DNA of 64,000 nucleotides, taken from positions 1,302,001 to 1,366,000 of the forward strand of contig JAFFJZ010000003.1 in assembly GCA_018340375.1 (NCBI GenBank), read 5' to 3'. Below are positions 33,660-46,200 of this stretch, piece after piece. Every line of letters starts with the position of its first letter. Within the stretch, counting starts at the first letter, position 1. Position numbers and translations under genes: made by a program. Origin of the DNA: Gonatopus flavifemur. Its lineage: Eukaryota; Arthropoda; Insecta; Hymenoptera; Dryinidae. The notes beneath the pieces are model-generated. The model saw only the letters and a list, made by a program, of their open reading frames with translations, had not been told where the DNA came from and made no database searches.

Positions 33660-36600
33660 TGTTCTTTTATCACTCAAAACTAATTTTCACAACTAACTTC
33701 AGTTCGTTCGGTCAAATAAATTATTTTTCTTTTCGGTAAGTTTCATTCCGACCAACGTCTATCAGGACAATCGTGCCGCTATTGGGCTCATATCGCACGA
33801 AGTTCGGGCCAGAATAGGCGATGATAACACTGTTTCGGATCAAGCCAATGTGACAAGAAGATATCGTCAAAATTTAATCTCAAATTCCACGAGAAATATA
33901 TGAATTCGAAAAGTAATTAAGAGAGAGAGATACACTCCACCGATGGATCTCCAGACAGCGTTGCCAGATTAAAACTGTTTATTGTCAATAATTGGTCATG
34001 ATTAGACCAAATTGACCCCAATTTTTGACTAACCGCCCCATAATTTATTTCTGATCTTTTCATTATTTCTCCAAATTGAAGGACGATTGAAAGCTCAAAA
34101 ATCATGACCCCCTATTCCACTCGAGTCTTTTAAGATTCGCTTAAAATCCATTTGAGAAAACTCAGCAAAGAGAACAATAAAATGAATCCATGAAAGGCCC
34201 CAACGAACCTCGCCAAATCTAAACGAATTTGCATTACCGCGAATCATCCTTGGATCAAACGGGACAAAAAAACGATAATATTTTTTCTCCTAATGAGAAG
34301 AAAAAAAAATGTCAGAAAAAGATGCAAATGCCGATGGAGAAAAAGAGAAGGAAAAGGAAGAAGAGTAAAGAGAAGAACCACTGTGACACGACGGCGATGA
34401 CCTACCCCGTATAACCGTAAAGTCTGGAAGCAGAAGCACACCCTTGCAGCTTCCTAAACGGGATCATCATCTGTTCCTTCAGGATTCCACCCTAGACGGC
34501 AAGTTCCCTGACGGCCGTTTTGCGCCATTCTTCCTGATACACAGCCGCTGCAGATGCATCGTACAAAACGAGTACAATTTGCGATACACTTTTTCTTTTT
34601 CTCATCGTCGAGAAAAGAGAGGAAGAAGGAGAAAACGACGACGAACCACAAGGGGGAGAAAAAATATTGATTCAAAGTTTTACCCCGTATGAGAAGGCAA
34701 GACAAATGGTGAGTTTCCGTAATTTCCCTTACCTCTTATGGATACTCTAATGAATCTGATTTAATAACTCAATACCGGAGATCATTCGAATCATCCTCAG
34801 ACACGTCAAATAAATAATGTTAAATACTTCTTTCAATTTCCAAGATCGGAAAAAGAGGGTATATCCATGATTCGTTCAGGGTCACAGGAGTTCACGATAC
34901 GATATTCCGGCTAATACTTTGGGAAGACAACGTCTCGGTGTCGTCAGAAATAGTATCGATTTCGACAAAAATTTTTGTTCAACGAGATTGAGGTTGAAAT
35001 TTTTGAGTTTTGAAAACTCACTTACAATCTTCACTGTGAAAAATTTATGTGAAGTAATTAATATATGCACTAGGAATTTGTGATCAAGTGATAATAAAAA
35101 TTTCATAAAGTTCGAAATTTTCAGTTAAATCGATGGGAAATTTCATACTTCGGGAATCGATTTCCGATCCGGTGAACCGGATTTTCCGGTGGCCGGATGT
35201 AGGAGAATTCCGATTATTTTTTACAGTGTTCCAGAGTTTTGAAATTTCCATGGATTTATCAAAATTCAGACGATTCTGTAATGGTTTACAGCAACAGATG
35301 ATATATCAAAAGATTAATTTGAATATTCAGTCATGTTGCTGTAGAAACTACAGAATCGGTCGGGATTTTCAGGAGATTGTTGATAAAGTATATTAGATCT
35401 CGCAAGCTTCCTAGTATCGGAGAAGAAATTGATTCCGAGAACAAATAATATACATGATTTTTTTTGAAAATAAACTCTGTCACGTAAATCATTCAACATT
35501 ACTGCTTTCTATCCCTGCTCCAAGAGAACATGAAGGTTCAAGGAGCATTCAATAGAGATCTATATTCAACGTCCGGACATTTGCAGGTCCATTGAACGTT
35601 TCATGAACGTGAATTCGCGTACAATGGACGTAAATTCAACCTAGAGGGTTTGGGCTCTCCTGGGATATTGATTCCATTGAATGATTTGTTGTAAAATAAA
35701 CGAAATTTGAAATGTGCTACATTTAATAACACTGCCACGAGATACCCTCATTGAAAATCGCCACGACATTGTCCGTGCGATTCTCATATTCACATTTCAA
35801 CGTTTCCATGTAAAAAAAGTGAGATAAATTCTGCTTTTCTCTTACGATTGGAATCAGGTTTGAGAGAATCGATATGTCTTCCTCGTACTGGGGCCATATG
35901 CGGACGAAAGAGAGAAAGAGAGAATGAGAGAAAGAGGGACACAACGTAAAAAAGAAAGGAGACCGACCGGGTATCCTCGCGATTCGAGAACCTTGTGGCA
36001 GGTATTACGTAAGCGATGGTTCCCTGCACCCTATCCGCAATATCCGTCAAAGAAACTCAGTGCGCTGTGCGTTACCGCCCGTGCCACGTACAATACCATG
36101 ACAACACACACACACACACAGACCCTCGATATACGTACCTATCTATTATTCGAATGAACATGAACATCAAGAACGTCTATCGATGCGCAATCGAATGATA
36201 TTGAGTTGCCTCTTAGAGATTTCTGTTAATAAAAACTTGACTGTTGAGAGCGCTCTCTTTGCGCGAGAATGAATCTAAAGATTTCAGATCGAATACAAAA
36301 CGGTCCACTTCGCAGCACAGCGGGAGTACAACAACGTATAAACATTGGGATGCAATACCGTCCACGAGCAAATTAATGATCGGCATTGACCGGTTCAGCG
36401 AAAACAATGTTATTGCTATATATCCAACGATTATTTTCCCCCGCTATGAGTGTCCTTGAGTGCACATCCTCGTTGAACGCATTGCGATAAAAAGAACCCC
36501 AATAAGAGTATGTTTGATTAACAATGCAAATTGTAATGTGGCGCGTAACGCGAGGTATCCTTGATTTCATTCTCTCAACAATGAAAGGGATATAATCTGA

Positions 36601-37011
36601 GGCAATAACGCTTGGGCAAGTCTGAACATCAATTCGGAATGCACCCCTCCTACCCTACCACGAGCACTGACCTAAGTTCTATTTCGTTCGTTATACCCGG
36701 TACCGCGACAGCTGGGAGACTTTATAACTTACCATACACGAGCTATTGTGGGAGATTTTTTATTAATATGAAATCTTTGACCCTTTGGACGATGGAATGA
36801 GAATAAAAAATAGGTTTCCACTTATATCACAATGATTACTAATGAAAATCTGTAAAAGGTTTTTTTTCTAAATTGCATAAGAAGGAAAATGCCGTTGAGA
36901 TTACCTGACGTATTATCGCGATTGCTCCTCCATCCAAATCTTGATTAACATTGGGGCGATGATGACGTCATTATTGTATAATCTTGCCGTCCTTGTCTGT
37001 AGTTATACACG

Positions 37012-37015
<4 letters not shown>

Positions 37016-37042
<27 letters not shown>

Positions 37043-37044
37043 TA
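37016..37044. repeat. (TA)n microsatellite
   Basis: About thirteen TA units, read directly. Confidence 0.9.
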
Positions 37045-40000
37045 TACATACAAATGCGCATACGAAATATACGAGGCACAGCATGAGCGAGACGGCGCTA
37101 TGAACTTTGGGGTGTGTCTGGAAGAATATGTTCGATATACGCACACGCATAAGATATCGTGTATGCATATACACAAGCTCCACGACAAGTCGGGCCACGA
37201 TGGGTTTCACCCTACGTGCACGATTCTCGGGCACACCGTGCACACCCTTGGCACGCGTCACCCCAACAATACCCTGCCATCTGTACTCTTTCTCACAGAA
37301 AAATCAAAGTTGTTCTGTGTACCGTACCGCATGGCGAAACTCGAATGGTTTTGCCATCGTGTCTGGAGATTCTTGACGGAGAAATGGATGGTAATGCGGG
37401 TACCAAGGCAGGGAAGGAGGGTAAAGGCGCAAAATGCCCTGGATGGAAAACCAGTACGCGACTGGATATTTAGAAATTCATTTACCGGGCGGTTTACTCG
37501 CGTTTCAAAATACTTTCAATTTCATCTGGTCACTAACTTGAATCTCATCAATCCATTCCATTCATCTACATTTATATTTTGAACTTCGAACAAATCAAAC
37601 AAAATTTGTGTATACATCGATTTAAAACCCTTTTAATTTTATAGAGAATTCTGTGAACTATATCACATTCAAAAATCAAATATTGATTATTTTATTATGA
37701 ATTTCATCGACCCACTTGAATTCTACTTCAAGAAGTTGAAGAATCTCGTACACCCGGCAAACGTTATGTTTGAAATGAAATTAGGAATTCTTAGGATAGT
37801 TCGAAACATAACACTACAATTATTTCGAGTATTATTCTTTTCGAATCGAGCGTCGTATTATTCCCAAAATAAAGGTATTTCGAGATCCAACTCTTCGTAA
37901 TTACGTTGATTCGAATGAGCGTGGTACGTTTTTTTCCCAGCGAAATAACACGTGAAATAACTCGTTCGCTCAGGAGAAATATCGAGATTCCATCACAATC
38001 TCCAGATATTTCTTGAGTGAATGAGGTTTCATGTATTATTTTATGTTGCAGAGCAGCGGGAAAGTGCCTTGCTGAAAATGCCAGACAGATCCGGACAGAG
38101 CGGTTCTCAGCTCAGGAAATCTGGTCAAAAAGTGAAAAAATGCCTACCTGGTTTCGTCTGGAATCCCTACATTGAGATATCCTGTCAAACAAACTGACAC
38201 GAAAAACTTCTGTGGAAGATCGAGGAGCTTGGGTTAATTCTAAAACACACGAATGCAAAAAATTCGATAATTAGAATCATCACAGGTCCTTTGAGAAGAT
38301 CAAACCTTTCAACCTTCTCAAAGTCGAAGCTTTGAACATTTTGACGAATGTCTCATGAATTCTATTGCATGGAAAGAAGCATTCTCCTCGAACTTACAAG
38401 GCACTCATGGGAAATGTTTACCCGATGAGATGAGTTCATTATCAATTCTATTTGAAACCTTTATATCATATGTGAGATACTTAAATATTGTGAATATGGA
38501 TTAAATATTTCGAATGTGTTTCATTGTGAAGGCAAATGTTTAACGAGAACCGAACCAGCCGAACTGGGTTTTACTTTGAAACTTGATGTACAATGCCTAT
38601 TTGGGTACGAATCCCTACTACTCCTCGCACATGAGCACGCGTCAACGGTATAGTACTGGTTGAAGGAATACATATAGGTCCCCTCGAGAAAGATGATGTA
38701 TGCGATTTTAAATTCAACAAAAAAATTCATCATTGTACATGTAAGGATGTCATGAACATATTTTTCAACTTTCTATCGTATGTATATTGTGAATATTTCT
38801 CTAATCCTTTTTTCTGTTACCTAACTTATGAATTTAGATCTGAAAAGCAGCTCGAGGAACGTTCTTCACAGACAGCACAAGAATTCGCGCAAAGAACTGC
38901 CGTCATACGCGACTGATAATGAATTCAAAATTATTATTAAAATTCTTAGTTTTTCAAATCCATTAGGATAGGAATGAAATTGAGGATTAAATGGTTTCCG
39001 TTATACTTATTTTTATACAAGTTCTCGAGTGTAGATTCAGTTGTTCGTCCTTTTCTTTTACAATACAGGTGCCGGATAGTACTGCTCATCGTCCTTTTGA
39101 TTTTCTATTGTACCTTGGATGAGATCTCAAAACATTTTTACATATAGAGGTACTATGGGAGAACAAACGCAACGTTGAACTATCTCCCTCTCCTGTACCT
39201 CCCAACCATGATTTCTTGTTGCTTCTTACCCTGAAATTCCTTGGCAGGCTTGTTTCTGGTATCGCCTTGTCTTGCTCTTCATTTTCTTTTCTTCACCATC
39301 TTTTTACCGCTTCCCTTCCAGCCCCTTTATAAAATTTGCATCCCTCGACCGGGCTTTCACGTGCCAACTGCCGTCACACACGTTCAAGTCTCGGCGACCC
39401 TGCTCTTTTCCTCTCTGTCAATTCTGTTTTGTTGGTCCTTTTAACATTCAACTGTTACCCCTAGGATTTTCTATCGTAATCTAGCGATTAATTTCTACAT
39501 AAAATTATTAATTCGAGTTATTAATTGAGGTTCTCTCAACACTTTCTTCGAAATTAAGTTCCGACCCAACAGATAATAATTCACGTTTTCGTCAGTTTGT
39601 TCGGTTGTTGGTTTTCAATCTCCTTTGAAACTTTAATAATAACGAAAGGTAATAATTCGTATAATTTTTCAATTCAATTCGTTCCTGATTTGTGTAATCT
39701 TCGTCTGGTTGTCATATATAAAAAGCACTTTTTCACAAAATTTTTCAACCGTTGTAGTAAGATTTTTATTATCATTGAAGGAATAGACCACAACTGATGA
39801 AAGATGGCAAACAAAGAGTCACATTCTTGAACTTCGTGGAGGGAAAGAAACATTCCCACAATAACATCCTCGATAATTTCAATAAACGATCGAATGTAGT
39901 CTGTTCAATCCGGTCCTACCAGTCTTGACTCGTGTCTCCTAGACCAGTTTAGACATTTTTTTCAACCATCCCTATCTGTTGGAATTCTTCAAACTTTGTT

Positions 40001-40814
40001 TGTCAAACTTGTTCCACTTTAACCATCATTCATATTCGTGTCCTATCTTTATCTCTTTGGTTTCTCATATCGGCTATTCCATAACGTACGAGATACAGGT
40101 TTTTTTAAGGTTGAAAAAAATATTTTTCTCTTCTTTCCAAAATCTGAATCGACGAGAGGGTGAAAATTTATTTGAAACAAGGGAAATATCACTCGAACGG
40201 TACAAATTTCCAGGTAATTGTCACAAGTTCTTCCCTGCCACCGATAGGGGCGTCAAAGAGGGAACGCTTATTAAGGAAAACTAGCGAGGTGCTAGTCAGT
40301 AACCGATGAGTTTGTTGGGCAAAATTAGGGAGCTACTCGTCATGCGATAAATTACTAGCAACGATTTCCATAGGGTTCACCTTCGAGGCTTATCGAAGGG
40401 AAATCGTTGACATTGGTAAACAAACCCTCTTACCTACCTTACCTAGTTGATTCCCATCAAATTGGGAGTTTATAAACCAAATGTCAAAATTATGTATCCG
40501 TTTGATTCATATGTTTTGTAGTTGTTTACGATACAACCTCAAATTATTCATTCCTCCTTTGAAACACATTTTCCACGAATCCAGGGGAAGGAATACAATT
40601 TTTCTAAGAATTTAATTGAAATTATAATCTCAGTTGGGCTTTCCAGGTGCAAAGAATCGATTAAATGACCTCCGTTGAAACAGAAATTCAATAACGAGGT
40701 TCACAACGACCGTAATCTTGCGGTGATTCTTAGCGTACCGAAAGGTTATTATTCGGAGTACTGTTGGGAGTGTGTGTGAAGCCTATGAATGTCTGACAGC
40801 GAGGACAACAACCC

Positions 40815-40836
40815 CTTCTTCTTCTTCTTCTTCTTG
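40815..40836. repeat. (CTT)n trinucleotide repeat
   Basis: Six to seven CTT units, which give a Phe run in one frame. No gene context. Confidence 0.85.
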
Positions 40837-43800
40837 AGTTTATTTGTACCTGTACTCCTCGTTGCATGCAACGATAATCGAAATCAAGAACTCGTTTTCT
40901 ATAATTCGGTATATACCTCTTCTACCCCTCTATTCTTTGCCATGTCTTCGAAAATTGTAACGAATCGACCGTTGGATTCAATATTCATGGAATAGTTATG
41001 TGTGTAAAATATTGATTCGATTCATCCTTGAATTTTTTGCTAAGCGATTGATCGATTAATTTTCTCCATGCGTGATGTAACGATGAACATGGTTGAATTT
41101 CTCGACGTGTTATCGCTGCCCTTAGGAAATTTTTCCTCGTTCGTGTCAAATTTTCTTGTTTTTCCCCTATTTCTTCCTCGAAGCAATAGGGAAAAAAATG
41201 GAAATGAATAGGGAAAACTTTTCTATGGGTGGGCAAACGATTTGGTTATAATTATCATGTCATGTAATTCCTACAACCAGATTTATCATAATTCAATTCC
41301 AAGTCCCTGTGACCATGAATTCTTTACCATGCGTGCATGGTTTCTGTGACCATGTTACTTTTTTTTCCAGTGTACCGGCATTAGATTTGGAAAAAATATT
41401 CTGGCGCCAGTCTTGCGGAAGAAGTCTCGCAACGCTATTGCCGTCAGAGGCATAGGAAAGATTTGAGAAGATTGCTAGGAAAAGGTTTCTTCCAAATGTT
41501 TTATGAAGTATATTTTGAAGACTTCCGCGAAAATGAATTATTCGAAATGATTCACTCTAAAATGGTTTTCAAATCAGTAATATTCTCGTGAACTTCAAAT
41601 GACAATTTCACTTTTCCCGAGTTCGAATTAAATTGACTCATGAGTTTTCATAAGAAATTCGAAATATCGAGAAACTTTGGAATTAATAAGAAACAAGGTA
41701 TTCAGAAATTATTCTTCGAAACCAAAAACGGTAAAATTAGCTAACAAAGATGAAGATCGTAATGAGACATCAACGAATTATAAAGATCCTAAGAAGAATT
41801 GGTTTATTCGAACATAAGTTTTCGTTGAAAATGATTCAACTTTTACCATCGGAAGGTAGAAAAAGTTTGATTTCGTTCTCAAAAGAACCAATCGGAATCG
41901 ATGAATAGAATTTCATACTCGGAATCGATCAGGTATACCTATACAAGTTTGGATCGATTGATCTGAGAATTGACATGATTCTTAGATGAAAATCATCTTC
42001 CGAAAACCATAAACCCTGGAAACAGGACAATTCTCGATGTTGAACAATTTCAAGAATACATTTAATTCGACGTGAATCAAAATTCTTTCATCTTTATTAT
42101 CACCTTTGTACTTTGGGAATTATCTCTGAAGAAAATTTGCCAGTATGATTTCATGTACGATATACTGAAATTCATTTAGATTTATATGAAATTATTCCCA
42201 GAACCAAAAATGGAATTTTCATGTGAATATTAAGAAAAGATTTCCGATAAAATACAAAGAGCGTATTTGTCAGAATTTAGTTATGATTTTTGTGTTATCT
42301 GGGTTCTCTCTGCTTTTCATTTTTTCTACAAAAAATTATTACACTGAGAATCACAAAGAACGTTCTTCTCCGTTCTTAAAGTTAGGAATATTCCATTGGA
42401 ATTTCGTTGACGATCGTACATTCCATTGGGGATGCAAATTTCTGTCTACGCAGAACAGAAGTTGAAAAAAATTCTTGAAAATTCATAATCAAGCGTTCAA
42501 ATTCTAATTGTATTCAGCGTGAACCGTTTCTGATCTATGATGTTGTATAAGTATTTAATTGAACATTCAACGAAGATGAATGATTTTGCCTCTTTCAAAC
42601 AAATGCAGGCGCTGAATATTCCATAATTACAAAATATTGAACAACTGTCTCTTGAGAGTACAATTTTCGTCGGAAGCGTTCGTCTAATTCTTTCGACGTG
42701 TTGGATGAGATCCGTTGTGAGAATACTTATCACTACCAGGCGATGAAATATCAACAAATACTCTTATCTATAACGGTTGACCATAACCTAACCACTACTG
42801 ATTCCAATTAAATGCGTTTTTCGTTTTTTTCACTATACTAAGGAAAAGGTTTATTCATAGTTAACAAACGTATTTGAATCAAATACATTTTGTTCATAAT
42901 AAACAAGTGCTATTTGGTAGCAACGAACGTTCTTTAATAATTCATATTATTATGAGAATCATGATAAATTTGCGTGAAATAAATATTTATTCCCCCATTA
43001 ACGAATATGCATTCATTAATTATGAATAAATTTTTTTCTCTGCGTACTCATCTCATTCGATGAGCGTTCCCTTGTTGAAGGAAATCACCAGACTCTTCTT
43101 GGAACTAAAAACGTACGTACTCGAGTAGCCCATGAATATGCAGAAAACGTTTCGAGCACATACGCCGGAGATATTCGAATATTCGGAACCGAGCAACCGG
43201 AAAATTCCAATGATGGGATAGGAAATCGATTTCAGGTGAATGTGTTTGAAATTTCCCAGTAAATTCCCGGTCAAAAACGGAAAATTTCTAACGCGTTCGT
43301 GTACAATTATTCTTAAGGGAGGTTTGTTGCTGACACATGTCCCAATCCTGGGACAAGCTTGACTCAATCCTTGCATGGGAATTGCTATACACAGCGATAT
43401 TTCGATTTTTATTGAAGAATTTTTGAAAATTGTGGAATAGACAATTCGGCTTGTACTACGGCGCTAGTATCCTTCAAACTGCGAAAATATTGAGATTTCG
43501 CCGATTCGAATTCAAAGAGCAATATCTCTTGATAGATCGTTTAGATTTCCGTCATCTTCTCCTATCATTCCGAACACTGAATTCTATACGTTAGAAAGTT
43601 CAAAGAACCTGTTATTCGTAAGATATTTGAGAGGTAATACGCATTCCTGTGACATAATGATAATCTTGTCGACGCAAATAAAAGCAAAGGAAGAGAAGAT
43701 ACCAGATGGACTTTGGGACCCAATGACGAAGATACCCGAAAGACGAGAGAACAAAATTCAGGGAAAAAGGTTATGCAATCGTTGTAACAGTTTCGCTGGC

Positions 43801-45742
43801 CTTCGACCAGAGATGCAGGTGCACACGGTGGTTGGCCAAATATCATAGCCGAGAATTTATCATGTTGAACCCTGTGATCGTTTTCGGATCGATTTCAATT
43901 TGTCAAACGGAACTCAACTTGGGAGCTATTGTGAAATGAAAATATCCTAGTAATGTCATATGTGAATTTTTCCAATTCTTCAGCATTTCATTTTCCTCGG
44001 TGTGGGAATGAAGAAAAATCAATGAGGGACTTTCCGCTATCTACGATCTAACTCAAAACGATTTCATAAAAAAAAAATGGAAACTCTCATGAAAAACATC
44101 TCCTGGAATCCCTAAGAAAGTCACTGAATTATAAAACCTCCCTCCTTCCCAGTTTTCTAGGAAATGATTAGCAGATGTATATGATTCCAAGACGACGCAT
44201 ATATGATGCAATCATAGATTCGTCGATTTCATCCAGTAATTTTGCAAAAATAAAATAATCGAGTGATGTTGAGACTCCAAACTCCCCTAAATTTATAAAT
44301 ACCTCTTCAAAAACATTACGTTTTGTATGTTCATATGAACAAATTTCCAGACCTTTAAAATAAGTAAAAAATGTGTGAGGGTAAAACATTTTGATGTCGT
44401 GGAGCACCGATAACGACAAACAGAAGAAATCTAAGTAGATATGGTCGTACCAAATCCAGATAAACAGTTCAAAGTCTAAAAAAAAACAACGTATGAGGAA
44501 GAAAAAATATGTCAACCGAATGAAAGTATTTTTACCGAGGATTTGAAAGAAAGAAACATACTACGACTAATAATTAGATGTATGCTTATACACATATACG
44601 ATATACTTATGTCCCCGAAGGCATTAATTCGTATGATTCTAGAGTACTCTTTTTCACAGTACAAAGCGTATCAACGGTCGTAAGTTGTACCGCACACTTA
44701 ACCGATTGGTCATGTGCCACGTATAGTATAGAGTAGTGAAGTACAGTAGTAGTGTAAAGTGAGGAAATTTAGCTTTTGACTTGGGCAGCTGTTGTGGCAC
44801 GTGACTTATTTCACCCACGCAAACCATTAATACCAATTTTACCTCACCGGAGTATTACTTACTCCCTTCTTATTATTTTTTCGCCGTGCTCGCTATTACA
44901 TCGAATGGATAAATACGTTATAAAATAAAAATAAAGGTTTGATTCTTCTCTATCCGTTTCTATTTGAATCGATTACGTTGACTCAGGAATGTACTGTCAC
45001 TTTATATTTGACGTTCACATGAACCGCTATCAAATCGGTGAATGCTGTATCTACACCAGAGATAAGAGACAGAGCAACGGTGAAAGAAGAGAAATAAGAA
45101 GCTGAGGGAGGAGGTCATTAGCCTTGGAATCACGTGTGATAAGTATTCTTACGACAGCTACACCGCTCCCAGGCATCTACATAATAAATGTATACCTGAG
45201 TTCGTACAGACTTATTCTCATTCGGTACTCGAGTACCAGCGCCATTCCGTAGATCACTTTGTTGTGAACCGATCGACTATCGGAAACAACGTCGGTTCAC
45301 ATGATTTTTTGATCCGGATTGTGTTTTTTTACTCGAACGATTATCGTCCAGAATGAACGTACAACGTGCAGCCCAAAATTCTTTCTTACGTTCCAGACAC
45401 GTGGACGCGGTATGCATAGCAAGCAATATAATCGCATGAATAACGGAAATCGACTACTTGCGCTGGGAAACCATTACAAACACTGTATCGAGCTTATAGT
45501 CGTTCACAAACACTATGAATTCCAGCCTGCGACAATATCTTTTGTGGCAGATGAGAATATATAATTGGAGAATGGATTCGATACACGTGCTTAAAGGGGA
45601 TAGTTCCATTTATCTTACGAAAATCCTTTGAAAATGCTTTAAGAAATGAACGTGAACGAGAATCTAAATTCGTTATGAGAGATGTATTCTTCTCATTCAA
45701 CATTCTTCTATGAACAACCAAGACCAAACATCAGTTTGAAAT

Positions 45743-45862
45743 TCGATCCCCAGCGTATATGAACTGTGATCTCATTTTGGCTCAGTCTTGGGCCTATATC
45801 AGCAGGATGGGCTCCATACCGGGCCACTGTAAGCCCCACGATACATACACGCTGGGGATTCA
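45743..45862. mobile_element. Palindromic element with GATCCCCAGCG ends
   Basis: TCGATCCCCAGCGTATATGA at the left is mirrored by ATACATACACGCTGGGGATT at the right, with GGGCC pairs inside. It is about 120 bp. It forms the left end of a cluster of transposon pieces reaching 46200. Confidence 0.6.
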
Positions 45863-45910
45863 ATAGAACGTGACTCCAAGCCTCACCTATTGTCTTTATA
45901 TCCCCAGCTA

Positions 45911-45964
45911 GAAATTGCCCTTCCTCCAAATTGAACCATCGAAGGCCCTAACCGAGCCCAGATC
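45911..45964. repeat. Dispersed repeat fragment, second copy
   Basis: Nearly identical to 11568-11622 in the PEBP1 intron, with AAATTGCCCTTCCTCCAAAT and GAGCCCAGATC in common. It sits between two other elements and is probably part of a composite insertion. Confidence 0.6.
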
Positions 45965-46092
45965 GTCCAGGACCTGAGATACCAAAGAGTCAGATTTCAA
46001 GCTACGTTTAATCGGATGTTTCATCGAATCCAATGAAATTTTATTTGAAATGAACCTAACCGAAATGACTCTAGCCACCTCACGGTTAATCA

Positions 46093-46200
46093 AATTAATC
46101 TCGATTTTTACCATCAAAGCTGGCAATGATTAGGATTTTTCCGAATGGTTCTAGTTCACGAATAAAATGGTAATTTTTCCAAAGAGATTTCTCTCCGTGT
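46093..46200. mobile_element. Right half of the ACACGGAGAG MITE
   Basis: AATTAATCTCGATTTTTACC, then GCTGGCAATGATTAGG, TTCCGAATGGTTCTAG and AGATTTCTCTCCGTGT, in the same order as the right half of the 5400-5760 element. The left half is missing. Confidence 0.7.

Larger units (their letters stand above)
32700..45740. other. Gene-poor 13-kb stretch
   Basis: No coding region can be supported. It contains a palindromic element at 33501-33659, AG-rich sequence near 35905-35940, a short CA run near 36107-36120, a (TA)n run at 37016-37044 and a CTT run at 40815-40836. Patches at 34440-34680 and 37080-37470 have higher GC than the rest, but their frames show no family features. A long intron of a gene whose exons lie elsewhere is possible. 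Confidence 0.45.
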
